A DNA stretch of 64,000 bases from Herbihabitans rhizosphaerae (GTDB taxonomy: Bacteria; Actinomycetota; Actinomycetes; Mycobacteriales; Pseudonocardiaceae), in contig NZ_SGWQ01000005.1 of assembly GCF_004216555.1 (NCBI RefSeq), forward strand, positions 124,001 to 188,000. Reading direction: 5' to 3'. The position numbers and the translations under genes were made by a program. The notes under the pieces are model-generated. The model had not been told where the DNA came from. It ran no database searches and saw nothing but the letters and a program-made list of their open reading frames with translations. Every line of letters starts with the position of its first letter. Position 1 is the first letter of the stretch. Of this stretch, positions 31,044 to 41,032 are shown piece by piece.

Positions 31044-31691
31044 GTGTCGCGACGTGTCGTCGGGATCACGCTCGACAACCTGGAAGACCTGCCCAAGCAC
31101 TGCAGGGGATGCGTGTTCTGGGAGTTGGCGCCGCATCTGAAAGAGCAGGCCGAGGAGTTCGGGTCCACCGAGCTGGAGAAAGAGGCCTGGGTGTCCAGCG
31201 TGCTGCTGGAGTGGGGCTCCTGCGGGCGTATCGCGTACAGCGACAAGCTGCCGGTCGGCCACGTGCTCTACGCGCCGCCGAACGCGGTGCCGCGCTCCTC
31301 GGCGTTCCCCACCTCGCCGGTCAGCGCGGACGCCGTGCTGCTCACCGGGTTCCACGTGCTGCCCGAGTTCCGCGGCGGCGGGCTCGGCCGGATGCTCGTG
31401 CAGGCCGTCGCCAAGGACCTCACCCGGCGCGGCGTGAAGGCCATCGAGGCGTTCGGCGACGCGCAGGCGCTCGACATCCCCGAGCAGGATCGCACCTGTG
31501 TGGTGCCGGCCGACTTCCTGCTCAGCGTCGGGTTCAAGACCGTGCGGCCGCACCCGAGGTGGCCACGGATGCGGCTGGAGCTGCGATCCGCGCTGACCTG
31601 GAAGGAAGACGTCGAGGCGGCGCTGGAGCAGCTGCTGGGAACGGTCTCGGTGAGTACCGTCGACCCGGCTAGCGTTGGCCAGCGGGCTTGA
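31044..31691 (+). CDS. GNAT-family N-acetyltransferase
   Basis: A 215-residue protein with the GNAT acetyl-CoA site LLTGFHVLPEFRGGGLGRMLVQAVAKDL (about 105-130) and a C-terminal beta segment. The N-terminal part has two close cysteines (HCRGCVFWE). The acceptor substrate is unknown. I chose the GTG at 31044 because GGGAGG lies 4 bp upstream; longer frames run antisense into the aminotransferase gene. It diverges from the aminotransferase, and its end overlaps the next convergent gene by 23 bp. Confidence 0.85.
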   Translation: MSRRVVGITLDNLEDLPKHCRGCVFWELAPHLKEQAEEFGSTELEKEAWVSSVLLEWGSCGRIAYSDKLPVGHVLYAPPNAVPRSSAFPTSPVSADAVLLTGFHVLPEFRGGGLGRMLVQAVAKDLTRRGVKAIEAFGDAQALDIPEQDRTCVVPADFLLSVGFKTVRPHPRWPRMRLELRSALTWKEDVEAALEQLLGTVSVSTVDPASVGQRA

Positions 31692-32406
31692 GGTCACCCG
31701 AGATACCGGTGATCCGGCCGTACTGATCGAACCCGATCGTCGCGGTGCCGGACGCCGGATCGGTCAGCTGGACCTGGCTCCGGTCCTGGTTCCAGGCGAT
31801 GCCCCAGTCGGTGTGCTGGGCGAGGCCGAACACCGCCGACCGGTGATCGCGGATCTCGCCGGCCTGCAGTAGCGGCACCGTCCTGGTCATGATGTGCGTG
31901 ATCGTCGGCCGCGGCACGTCCAGCCCCTCCAGCAGGAACACGATCCGGGTGCCGCCGCTGGCCGGCGCCGAGTAGTACGGGCTGAGCCGGGTCGCCTCCA
32001 CCGCCGCGGCGCCCACGACGTGCGCGAGCGCGGCGATCTCCTGTCCGAGCGCGTCCTCCACGGCGTCGGTGGTGAACGGCAGCTCGGCGGTGGTCAGGTC
32101 CGCGATGCGGTGCTGCTCGCCCAGCTCGCGGATCCGCCGCACCGGGTTGTCCGCACCGGACTGCGGATGCGCCCAGCCCCACATCATCGAGCGCGGGCCG
32201 GGCGCGATGCTGGCCACCAGGTGCGCCCGCGCCGCGATCGTCCTGTCCCCGTTGACCTGCGAGAACGTGAACGTCCCCTGCTCCATGTTCATGCCCCAGC
32301 GGTGCTCGCCGAGAGTTTCCTCGAGGTAGTCGGACAACAACGTTTGACGTAGGGCGGCGTACAGCGCTGAGCGGTCCGCGACAGCCTGGAGCCCGGGGAA
32401 ATCCAT
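31669..32406 (-). CDS. cytoplasmic protein of unknown function (DUF6882-like)
   Basis: A 245-residue protein with no signal or membrane segment. It has FxQVNGDRTIAARAHLVASIAPG and MMWGWAHPQ early, then IRELGEQH and a helical middle, then beta-rich repeats (FGLAQHTDWGIAWNQD, TATIGFDQYGRITGI). The W-rich pattern recalls DUF6882 proteins, but I am not certain of the family. It starts at ATG 32406; GTG 32412 is also possible. It overlaps the GNAT gene tail to tail. Confidence 0.65.
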   Translation of the reverse strand: MDFPGLQAVADRSALYAALRQTLLSDYLEETLGEHRWGMNMEQGTFTFSQVNGDRTIAARAHLVASIAPGPRSMMWGWAHPQSGADNPVRRIRELGEQHRIADLTTAELPFTTDAVEDALGQEIAALAHVVGAAAVEATRLSPYYSAPASGGTRIVFLLEGLDVPRPTITHIMTRTVPLLQAGEIRDHRSAVFGLAQHTDWGIAWNQDRSQVQLTDPASGTATIGFDQYGRITGISGDLKPAGQR

Positions 32407-32542
32407 GCGCACACTATGCCGCCGCGCATCCCCTCTACGTCAGCTGGGGCAGCACCTGAGAACCCGGTCGGCGCTGCTACGTAGGCGAAAGCCAGCGTCT
32501 CGCCCGACGATCTTTCCGCCGGAAATCGCGAACCTTGTCGCG

Positions 32543-32562
32543 TCCCAAGAAACCGATTGGGA
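32543..32562. promoter_or_regulatory. inverted repeat upstream of the DoxX-like gene
   Basis: TCCCAA (32543-32548) and TTGGGA (32557-32562), 8 bases apart, end 23 bp before the ATG at 32586. The size and place suit a repressor site, but the arms are short. Confidence 0.3.
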
Positions 32563-32585
32563 ACGACACGACATTGGAGTAAGCG

Positions 32586-33062
32586 ATGACCACGATCAAC
32601 CCGGCGATCACCAACCGCGTCGCCGCCTGGCTGAGCCGCAACAGCGTCGACATCCTCCGGATCAACCTCGGGCTGGTGTTCTTCGGATTCGGCATCCTGA
32701 AATTCTTCCCGGGACTGAGTCCGGCCGAAGGGCTGGCATCGAGGACCCTCGAGACTCTGAGCCTGGGACTCGTCTCCGGCCAGACTGCCGCGATCGTCAC
32801 CGCGATCTCCGAGTGCTTCATCGGGATCACGCTGATCAGCGGCCGGTTCCTGAAGGCCGGTCTGGCCGTGCTCGGCGTCTCCCTGATCGGGATCATGTCG
32901 CCGCTGGTGCTGTTCTTCACCGACCTGTTCCCCGCCGGCGGACCGACGCTGGAGGCGCAGTACGTGCTCAAGGACATCGTGCTGGTCGCCGCCGGCCTGG
33001 TGGTCGCGGCGAAGGCGCTGGGCGGCCGGATGGTGCCGGCCGCGGAGCAGACGGGGCGCTGA
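32586..33062 (+). CDS. DoxX-like four-helix membrane protein
   Basis: A 158-residue integral membrane protein with four predicted helices (about 22-40, 63-82, 87-107 and 120-142). The start INLGLVFFGFGILKFFPGLSPAEG matches DoxX/YkgB-like proteins, which are linked to redox or thiol homeostasis in some bacteria; the biochemical role here is unknown. It starts at ATG 32586 with GGAG upstream. It precedes a plus-strand run of a membrane protein, an ABC exporter and a two-component system. Confidence 0.8.
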   Translation: MTTINPAITNRVAAWLSRNSVDILRINLGLVFFGFGILKFFPGLSPAEGLASRTLETLSLGLVSGQTAAIVTAISECFIGITLISGRFLKAGLAVLGVSLIGIMSPLVLFFTDLFPAGGPTLEAQYVLKDIVLVAAGLVVAAKALGGRMVPAAEQTGR

Positions 33063-33174
33063 CGGTACGCGGATTTCCGTACTCGCGGATCAACGTCTCG
33101 CCGGACGACCCCAGGCGCGCCGCGCAGGACCATTGGATCCGTCAAGAACGGCAACCCCAGAAGGACTGAGGATC

Positions 33175-33701
33175 ATGAGTACCACCACCCCGCGCCGCCT
33201 CTCGGGACGTACCCGCAAGGTGGTTCTGGTGTCGCACATCGTGTCCGTGTCCGCCTGGATCGGCATCGACGTCGCGCTGGTCATCCTGGCCACCACCGGC
33301 CTGGTGACCAGCGACGTCGATGTCGCCGCCACCGCGTTCAAGGCGCTGGAGATGTTCGCGGTCTGGCCGATGTTCATCGCCGCCATGCTCGCCCTGGTCA
33401 CCGGCGCCACGCTGGGGCTGGGCAGCAAGTACGGGCTGTTCCGCTACAAGTGGGTGGCCGTGAAGCTGGCCGTGAACCTGCTGATGGCCACGCTGCTCGT
33501 CACCGCACTGCGCACCGGCCTCGCCGACGCCGCCGAGTACGGCCGGCAGCTGGCCGCAGGCGTGACACCCACCGTCGACAAGCCGATCGGCCTGCTCGGG
33601 CCGATGATCGTGGCGCCGAGCCTGCTGCTGCTCGCCGTCGTGCTCTCCGTGTTCAAGCCCTGGGGCCGCTTCCGTGGCCGCGTGATCGCCAAGGAGGCGT
33701 G

Positions 33702-33702
<1 letters not shown>
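33175..33702 (+). CDS. four-helix membrane protein (DUF2269-like)
   Basis: A 175-residue integral membrane protein. Hydrophobic helices lie near 15-38, 55-78, 90-108 and 140-160, with a basic C-terminus (KPWGRFRGRVIAKEA). The general pattern resembles DUF2269, whose function is unknown. The ATG at 33175 has GAGG upstream; the in-frame ATG at 33133 would add non-conserved residues. The next gene's ATG overlaps its stop and has AAGGAGG inside this gene, so they are coupled. Confidence 0.75.
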
Positions 33703-34608
<906 letters not shown>

Positions 34609-34619
<11 letters not shown>

Positions 34620-35433
34620 CATTCGAGCCGAGTTGATCAAGCAGACGCGACGGCCGGCGAACTGGCTGCTGCTGGCGATCGCCGCCGTGCTCACCCTGAC
34701 CTTCGCCTACGCGATCCCGTACGCCGGACTGTCCAGCGGTCCGTCCGGCGCGCCGGGCAGCGGGCGCGGCCTGCCGTCGATGCTGCCCGAGGCGTTCGTG
34801 GGCAACGCGCTGGGCGGAGTGCCGATCTTCGTGGGCGCGCTGGCGCTGGTGTTCGGCGTGCTGGTGGCCGGCAGCGAGTACGGGTTCCAGACCTGGAAGA
34901 CCGTGCTGGCGCAGCGGCCGTCCCGGTTCACCGCGTACGGTTCGAAGCTCGCGGTCGTCGCGATCGCCAACCTGATCGGCGTGCTCACGCTGTTCGCCGC
35001 GGCGGCCGGCGGGAGTGCGGCGGTGGCGGCGCTGGAGGGCGCGCCGATGAACTGGCCGTCCGCCGGTGACATCGTCCTCGGCATGGGCGTCGGCTGGCTG
35101 GTGATGACCATGTGGGGCGCCTGCGGCGCGCTGCTCGGCATCGCGTTCCGGTCCGTCGCGCTGCCGATCGGGCTCGGGCTGGTGTGGATGCTGGCCATCC
35201 AGAACCTGCTCGCCTCGATCGCCGCGCCGGCGCTGGAGTTCGTCGGCGAGTTGCAGAAGGTGCTTCCCGGGCCGAACACCGGTGCGCTGGCCGCCGCGAT
35301 GGGCGCCGCGTCCGAGACGCCCGGGGTGGACGCGCTGGTCGGTTCCGGACACGCCACGATCGTGGTGGCCGGCTACCTGGTGGCATTCTGTGCACTGGGC
35401 GGTTGGCTGATGCACCGCCGGGACATTCTGTGA
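34609..35433 (+). CDS. ABC transporter permease (ABC-2 type)
   Basis: A 274-residue membrane protein with about six helices, starting MLTSIRAELIKQTRRPANWLL, a typical ABC-2 N-terminus. A helix near 18-40 is followed by helices near 65-90, 115-140, 150-180, 190-210 and 250-268. GYGFQTWKTVL-like wording (EYGFQTWKTVLAQRPSR) is the usual cytoplasmic loop. The ATG at 34609 is preferred since GGAGG lies 8 bp upstream; GTG 34600 is the longer option. It ends overlapping the kinase GTG. Confidence 0.9.
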
Positions 35434-36572
35434 GGCACATGGTGGTCAAGTGGAGGTCACGCGCCGGTTCAGTGCTCCCCGACGCGCTGTTGACCGTGCT
35501 GGTGGCGTTCGTCGGCGTGGTCGGCACGACCGTCCTTGACCAGTCCTCCACCGCCGTCACCAAGGTCGACGCGTTGACCTACGTGCTGGTGCTGGCGTCG
35601 GCCGCCTCGGTGGCGGTGCGCCGGCGCTGGCCGCTGGGCACCCTGGCGGTCACCACCGCCGCGCTCGCCACGTACCTGTACATCGGCTACCCGTACGGGC
35701 CGATCTTCTTCCCGTTCCTGGTCGCGGTGTACACGGCCGCCAGGTGGATTCCGCTGCGGACCGCGGTGATCGGCTCGGTGATCGCGCTGGTCGTGGTGTT
35801 CCCGCACATCTTCACGCACGGCGCGTCGATCCCAGGAGGGTTCGCGATCCTGCCGATCACCGCCTGGGTGGCGGTGCCGTTCGCCATCGGCATCACCGTC
35901 CGGGTGACCAGGGAGGCGACTCAGCGCGCCCGCGCCGAGCTGGTGCGCAAGGGTGTGTACGACGAGCGGATGCGGGTCGCGCAGGAGGTGCACGACGTGG
36001 TCGGACACGGGCTGGCGGCGATCAAGATGCAGGCCGACGTGGCGCTGCACCTGCTGGCCAAGAAACCCGAGCAGGCCGAGACCGCGCTCACCGCGATCAG
36101 CCGCACCAGCAGCGAGGCGCTGGACGAGCTGCGCACCACGCTGGCACTGGTGCGCCGGCCGGAGGGTGAGGCCCGCGCCGCCACCCCGTCGCTGCGCCGG
36201 CTGGACGAACTGCGCCAGCGGATGGACAAGGCGGGTGTCACGATCCGGTTGGACACGACGGGTACCGAAGAGCCGCTGCCGGACGCCGCGGACATGGCAG
36301 GCTACCGAGTCGTACAGGAGTCGTTGACCAACGTGCTCCGGCACAGCGACGCGAAGGTGGCGACCGTGCGGATCGGCTACGAACCCGAGGCGGTGACGAT
36401 CACGGTGAGCAACCCCGCGCCCGGCGCGCGAGCCGGACGGGACGGCGGGCTGGGCATCCCCGGCATGCGCGACCGTGTGGCGTCGGTCGGCGGCACGTTC
36501 TTCGCCGGGCCGACCGAGGACGGGCGGTTCGAGGTGCACGCCATGCTGCCGGTCAACGGGGCCGCCCGATGA
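35430..36572 (+). CDS. sensor histidine kinase (NarL/LiaS class)
   Basis: A 380-residue kinase with four to five N-terminal helices (about 12-165), a dimerisation/phosphoacceptor domain (RMRVAQEVHDVVGHGLAAIKMQADVAL; His in EVHD), and an HATPase domain with VVQESLTNVLRHS and GGLGIPGMRDRVASVGG. No large extracellular sensor is present, so it may sense within the membrane or through the ABC exporter. GTG 35430 overlaps the permease stop; ATG 35439 is an alternative. It is coupled to the response regulator by an ATGA overlap. Confidence 0.93.
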   Translation: MRHMVVKWRSRAGSVLPDALLTVLVAFVGVVGTTVLDQSSTAVTKVDALTYVLVLASAASVAVRRRWPLGTLAVTTAALATYLYIGYPYGPIFFPFLVAVYTAARWIPLRTAVIGSVIALVVVFPHIFTHGASIPGGFAILPITAWVAVPFAIGITVRVTREATQRARAELVRKGVYDERMRVAQEVHDVVGHGLAAIKMQADVALHLLAKKPEQAETALTAISRTSSEALDELRTTLALVRRPEGEARAATPSLRRLDELRQRMDKAGVTIRLDTTGTEEPLPDAADMAGYRVVQESLTNVLRHSDAKVATVRIGYEPEAVTITVSNPAPGARAGRDGGLGIPGMRDRVASVGGTFFAGPTEDGRFEVHAMLPVNGAAR

Positions 36573-37222
36573 TCACCGTGGCGATCGTCGACGACCAGGA
36601 TCTGGTGCGGGTCGGCCTGCGCACGCTGATCGAGAACGAGGACGGGCTGGACATCGCCGGTGAGGCCGCCGACGGGCTGGACGCGGTCGCGATGATCCGC
36701 CGCACTCGCCCGGACGTGGTGCTGATGGACATCCGGATGCCGGGCATCGACGGGCTGGAGGCCACCCGCCGCGTGGTGGCCGATCCCGAGCTGGCCGGCA
36801 CGAGGATCATCGTGCTGACCACGTTCGAACTGGACGAGTACGTGTTCGACGCGATCCGGCACGGCGCGAGCGGGTTCCTGCTCAAGGACACCAAGCCGGT
36901 CGAGCTGCTGTCCGCGATCCGCCAGGTGGCCGACGGCGGCGCGCTGCTCGCCCCCTCGGTGACCCGCAAGTTGATCAGTGAGTTCGCCGCGCAGAAGGCG
37001 CGCCGGGTGCGCCCGCACCCGCAGTTGGAGACGCTGACCGACCGGGAGCGGGAGATCCTCGGCCTGGTCGGCGAGGGGCTGTCCAACGACGAGATCGCGG
37101 TGCGGCTCTACATCAGCCCGGCGACCGCGCGCACGCACGTCGGCCGCTCGATGACCAAACTCGGCGCGCGCGACCGTGCCCAGCTCGTCGTGTTCGCCTA
37201 CCAGTCCGGCCTCGCCGGCTAG
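36569..37222 (+). CDS. LuxR/NarL-family response regulator
   Basis: A 217-residue regulator. Its receiver domain has the acidic pair (AIVDDQD), the phospho-acceptor Asp in VVLMDIRMPG, a Thr in VLTTFE and Lys in LLKDTKP. The LuxR helix-turn-helix is LTDREREILGLVGEGLSNDEIAVRLYISPATARTHV. The ATG at 36569 overlaps the kinase stop. Its obvious targets are the ABC exporter and upstream membrane genes of the same run, as in LiaSR/BceRS-like systems. Confidence 0.95.
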   Translation: MITVAIVDDQDLVRVGLRTLIENEDGLDIAGEAADGLDAVAMIRRTRPDVVLMDIRMPGIDGLEATRRVVADPELAGTRIIVLTTFELDEYVFDAIRHGASGFLLKDTKPVELLSAIRQVADGGALLAPSVTRKLISEFAAQKARRVRPHPQLETLTDREREILGLVGEGLSNDEIAVRLYISPATARTHVGRSMTKLGARDRAQLVVFAYQSGLAG

Positions 37223-37291
37223 CTCAGGTGAGCGCCGACCAGGCCTGGTCGACGAGTGCGGCCACCCGGTCCGGCTGCTTGGGACGTTTAC

Positions 37292-38101
37292 TCACCCGTC
37301 GAGTAGAGGAATGAGCGCCTCCTCCTCGTAGTCGAGGTGGCGTTCGAGTTCCTTGGCGAGGCGGTCGAACTCGGCGAGCACGGCGGCCGAATCAGCTCCG
37401 GTGAGCACCGTCTTCAACTCGTCGATCAGGGCGGCGATCTCCCGGTGCTCGGCCTCCAGGCGGGCCACCACCTCGGGTGCCCGGCCGGCCATCGCGGGCA
37501 ACATGTGCGCGTCCTCGATGGAGTGGTGGCCGTGCAGGCCGCCGCACAGGGTGACGCAGTTGATCCGCAGCTGCGCGCCGAGCGAGCCACCGGAGGCCAG
37601 CTCCGTGCGGATGATCTCCAGCTCGCGGCGGAACCCGTCGTGGATCAGCCGCAGGCCGTCGCCCATCGAGGTCGCGCCCGGCACGTTCGGCGGGCCCGGC
37701 ACCTCGTACAACGCCACCACCGGCAGCGTGCGCCCCGACTTGACCTCGTAGTCGGCCCAGCCCTGGTCGTCGGCCACGGCGCGGGCGAACACGGCGTCGC
37801 GCTCCTCGCCGGAGAGCACGACGGCGTTCGCCTCGTAGGAGAAGATCCCGTCCTCGACGGTCACCGTCGGGTTGGCGACCAGGTTGTGAAACCACGCGGG
37901 ATGGGTGGGCGCGCCGCCGGCCGAGCCGATGACGATCACCCGCTCGCCGCCGTCCGGCAGATAGCCGACCGGCGTGGTGTGCCGCTTACCTGACCGTGCG
38001 CCGGTCGTGGTGAGCAACAGCAGGCGGGCACCGTCGAAGTAGCCGCCGACGCGCCCCTTGCTGGCGCGGAACTCATCGATCACGTGCTGATTGAAATCCA
38101 A
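37292..38101 (-). CDS. F420-type nitroreductase fused to a hemerythrin domain
   Basis: A 269-residue two-domain protein. Residues about 1-130 match the deazaflavin(F420)-dependent nitroreductase family (VIDEFRASKGRVGGYFDGARLLLLTTTGARSGKRHTTPV, then AWFHNLVANPTVTVEDG). Residues about 140-265 match a hemerythrin HHE domain with iron ligands spread in RLIHDGFRREL, GLHGHHSIEDAHMLP, LEAEHREIAALI and HLDYEEEALIPLL. The TTG at 38101 is preferred: GGAGAAGGAG lies just upstream and it yields the usual DFNQHVIDEF start. ATG 38122 is also in frame but lacks a ribosome site. It may couple a di-iron oxygen/NO sensor to F420H2 reduction. Confidence 0.88.
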   Translation of the reverse strand: MDFNQHVIDEFRASKGRVGGYFDGARLLLLTTTGARSGKRHTTPVGYLPDGGERVIVIGSAGGAPTHPAWFHNLVANPTVTVEDGIFSYEANAVVLSGEERDAVFARAVADDQGWADYEVKSGRTLPVVALYEVPGPPNVPGATSMGDGLRLIHDGFRRELEIIRTELASGGSLGAQLRINCVTLCGGLHGHHSIEDAHMLPAMAGRAPEVVARLEAEHREIAALIDELKTVLTGADSAAVLAEFDRLAKELERHLDYEEEALIPLLDG

Positions 38102-38249
38102 GTCTTCTCCTTCTCCAGGCATGGGTGAACCACAGAACCTTGTGCTGGAGAAGGAAAGGCGGGCCGCGCACCCGCCGGGCGATCACGCCGTAGCCGGGTG
38201 ACTTTCTCGTGTATGGCCAAAGGCCGACCCGGCAGTCACGACGGCGATA

Positions 38250-39398
38250 CTACTCGGCCTTGGCCAGCTCGTGGGCCAGTACGTCGGCGAAGGTGAACGT
38301 GCCGGTCGGCTGGTCGTTCTCGCCGAGCAGGTACAGCCGCTTCACCGCGACCAGGATGGCCTCGGCGATCACGTCCCGGAACGCCGGGTCGGACAGTCGC
38401 GCCCGGTCGTCGGAGTTGGTCAGGTACCCGGTCTCCACGCGCACCGCCGGGCAGCGGGTCAGCCGCAGCGCGTCCCACGTCCTCGGGTGCGCCCGGCAGT
38501 CCCGCATCCCGGTGCGCGCCACGATCTCGCGCTGGATGAACCCGGCCAGCGCCTCACCGACGGTGGAGGTGGCGCCGTTGCCGGTGCCGAAGTGGAAGGT
38601 CGCCACGCCCTGCCCGTGCATCGAGGAGTTGGCGTCACAGTGCAGCGACAGGAACAGGTCAGCACCCGCCTCGTTCGCGAACTGGGCGCGCTCCACCTCG
38701 GTCGGGCACGCCTCGACGCCCCGGGACAGCAGCGCCTCCATGCCGGTGGCCACCATGCGGCCCTCGAGCCGGCGGGCCAGGTCCCACACCAGGTCGGCCT
38801 CGCGCACGTTGGCCGCCATCACGCCGCCGTCGGTGCCGCCGTGGCCCGGGTCGATCACGATCCGCTTGCCGCGCAACCGGGGGCCGGCGCGACGCATCCG
38901 CTCCTGCTCGCGCAGCAGCACCGGACGACCGCCGCGCGCACGCGGGGAAAGCCTGCGCAACTGGCGCACGGTCTCCGCGCCGCAGATGCCGTCCACGGTC
39001 ATGCCCATGTCGCGCTGGAAGTTCCGCAGCGCGTGCTCGGTCTGCGCGCCGAACACACCGTTCGGGCGGCCGGCGTCGTACCCCAGCTCGAGCAGCCGCT
39101 CCTGCAGGGTGAGCACGTCGTCGCCGGTGACCGGCGCGGACACCATGTAGGCCAGCGGACGCGCGCCGAGCTGGAAGGTGGCGTCGCGCAGCGCGCGGTA
39201 GGTGGTGGGCCCGACCACGCCGTCGGTGATCAGCCCGCGCTGCTGCTGGAACCCGCGCACCGCCTGCTCCACAGCCGAGTCGAAGCGTGCCTGCTCAGGG
39301 CTGTCGTCGCCGTTGGACGGCAGCAGCCCGAGCGTCATGAGCGTGGACTTGACCTCGGCGACGGCTGGCCCGACATCACCGCGGCGAAGAACCCGCAT
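38250..39398 (-). CDS. cwlM: CwlM-like peptidoglycan-binding amidase_3 protein
   Basis: A 382-residue protein with two N-terminal peptidoglycan-binding domains (about 5-65 and 80-140: VVGPTTYRALRDA, GVFGAQTEHALRNFQRDMG) and a C-terminal N-acetylmuramoyl-L-alanine amidase fold. It lacks a signal peptide. In mycobacteria the equivalent gene, beside trxA-trxB-sigM, encodes a cytoplasmic regulator of MurA. Putative zinc ligands are visible: His in IDPGHGG, Glu in VREADLV, His in SLHCDAN and the acid in VETGYLTN. I chose the ATG at 39398, 9 bp after AAGGAG; the frame also opens at GTG 39422. Confidence 0.88.
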   Translation of the reverse strand: MRVLRRGDVGPAVAEVKSTLMTLGLLPSNGDDSPEQARFDSAVEQAVRGFQQQRGLITDGVVGPTTYRALRDATFQLGARPLAYMVSAPVTGDDVLTLQERLLELGYDAGRPNGVFGAQTEHALRNFQRDMGMTVDGICGAETVRQLRRLSPRARGGRPVLLREQERMRRAGPRLRGKRIVIDPGHGGTDGGVMAANVREADLVWDLARRLEGRMVATGMEALLSRGVEACPTEVERAQFANEAGADLFLSLHCDANSSMHGQGVATFHFGTGNGATSTVGEALAGFIQREIVARTGMRDCRAHPRTWDALRLTRCPAVRVETGYLTNSDDRARLSDPAFRDVIAEAILVAVKRLYLLGENDQPTGTFTFADVLAHELAKAE

Positions 39399-39585
39399 GC
39401 GCACCTGCTCCTTCTCGAGCACCGATCGCGGCCGGTGCGGTGGTTGACGCCCTATTGTGCACGGGCGCCCGCGCTTGATAACGCAGGCACCCCGGAGCGG
39501 GTGAGACCGCGCACGCGCTATACACAGGACGGTAGTTCTCCGTCCAGCGTTGCACGTGCGCGGCGTTTTAGCTGAATCGGCCGAA

Positions 39586-39912
39586 TCAGCCGATGAAGTC
39601 GGACAACTCCGACAGGATGGCCTGCTTCGGCTTGGCGCCGACGATCTGCTTCACCGGCTCGCCACCCTTGAAGACGATCATCGTCGGCACGGACAGGATC
39701 TGGTAGCTGGCCGCCGTCTTCGGGTTGGCATCGATGTCCAGCTTGGCCACGGTGATCTTGTCGCCGTGCTGGCCGGCGATCTCCTCGAGCACCGGGGCGA
39801 CCATCTTGCACGGCCCGCACCAGGTGGCCCAGAAGTCCACGACGACCGGCTTGTCGCTGTTCAGCACGTCGTCGGCGAACGAGTTGTCGGTCACCTTCAC
39901 GGTGTTGGTCAT
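39586..39912 (-). CDS. trxA: thioredoxin
   Basis: A 108-residue thioredoxin with the active site WCGPC in VVVDFWATWCGPCKMVAP, the cis-proline in SVPTMIVFKGG and a normal length. It reduces protein disulfides in the cytoplasm with electrons from the reductase encoded just upstream. It starts at ATG 39912 with GAGGAG before it and lies 27 bp after the trxB stop, so the two form an operon. The same trxB-trxA pair follows sigM in mycobacteria. Confidence 0.97.
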   Translation of the reverse strand: MTNTVKVTDNSFADDVLNSDKPVVVDFWATWCGPCKMVAPVLEEIAGQHGDKITVAKLDIDANPKTAASYQILSVPTMIVFKGGEPVKQIVGAKPKQAILSELSDFIG

Positions 39913-39939
39913 GTCTGCTCCTCGTACTCGAATGGTTTG

Positions 39940-40932
39940 TCAGTTGGCGGTGGTGGCGTACCCGCCGCCGACCAGCTCGGAGGTGACGGCCGCTTCGGGC
40001 TCGCCGTGCTCGGCGAGCCACCGCTCCGCGTCGATCGCGGCCGAGCAGCCCGATCCGGCGGCGGTGATCGCCTGCCGGTAGGTGTGGTCGACCAGGTCGC
40101 CGGAGGCGAACACGCCGTCCAGGTTCGTGTAGGTGGTGCGGCCCTTGGTGATCACGTAGCCGTCGGAGTCCAGGTCGATCTGGCCCTTGACCAGCTCGCT
40201 GCGCGGGTCGTGCCCGATCGCCACGAAGAACCCGGACACGGCCAGCTCGGAGATCTCGCCGGTGATCGTGTCGCGCAGCTTCACGCCGGTCACCTTCTGG
40301 TCCCCGAGCACCTCGGTGGGCTGCTTGTTCAACGCCCACCTGATCTTCTCGTTGGCGCGGGCGCGCTCCAGCATGATCTTGGAGGCGCGGAACTCCGCAC
40401 GCCGGTGGATGATCGTCACCGTCTTGCCGAACTTGGTCAGGAACAGCGCCTCCTCCATCGCGGAGTCGCCACCGCCGACCACGGCGATGTCCTGGTCGCG
40501 GAAGAAGAAGCCGTCACAGGTGGCACACGCGGACACGCCGCGGCCGAGCAGCTCCTGCTCGCCGGGGACGTGCAGGTAGCGCGCGGCGGCGCCCATGGCG
40601 AGCACGATCGCCCTGGCGGCGTAGCGCTGGCCGTTCGCGGTGACGTACTTGATCTCGCCGGACAGCTCCAGCTCCTCGACGTCCTCGGCGCGGAGTTCGG
40701 CGCCGAACCGCTCGGCCTGCGTCCGCATCTCCTCCATGAGGTCCGGGCCCATGATGCCTTCCTTGAAGCCCGGGTAGTTCTCCACGTCGGTGGTGGTCAT
40801 CAGCGCGCCGCCGAACTGGGTGCCCTCGAACACCAGCGGGTCGAGCTGCGCCCTGGCCGCGTAGACGGCGGCCGTGTAACCGGCGGGGCCAGAGCCCACG
40901 ACGATCAGATTGCGGACTTCCTGGGCGGCCAA
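39940..40932 (-). CDS. trxB: thioredoxin reductase (NADPH)
   Basis: A 330-residue FAD enzyme passing electrons from NADPH to thioredoxin. The FAD site is [17 protein letters not shown], the redox disulfide CATC is in [12 protein letters not shown], the NADPH site [13 protein letters not shown], and the C-terminal FAD segment is [24 protein letters not shown]. It starts at TTG 40932 with GGAGG 5 bp upstream. It is downstream of the sigM/anti-sigma pair and upstream of trxA, consistent with a redox-stress regulon. Confidence 0.97.
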   Translation of the reverse strand: MAAQEVRNLIVVGSGPAGYTAAVYAARAQLDPLVFEGTQFGGALMTTTDVENYPGFKEGIMGPDLMEEMRTQAERFGAELRAEDVEELELSGEIKYVTANGQRYAARAIVLAMGAAARYLHVPGEQELLGRGVSACATCDGFFFRDQDIAVVGGGDSAMEEALFLTKFGKTVTIIHRRAEFRASKIMLERARANEKIRWALNKQPTEVLGDQKVTGVKLRDTITGEISELAVSGFFVAIGHDPRSELVKGQIDLDSDGYVITKGRTTYTNLDGVFASGDLVDHTYRQAITAAGSGCSAAIDAERWLAEHGEPEAAVTSELVGGGYATTAN

Positions 40933-41032
40933 GTGAACCTCCGTGGTGCCGGACTCGCGTACTCATCGCGCGTTAGGTGATAACGCGATCGTAGGCGTCC
41001 GGCATTCCACGGAGGTGAGTGACGGAGGCGAC

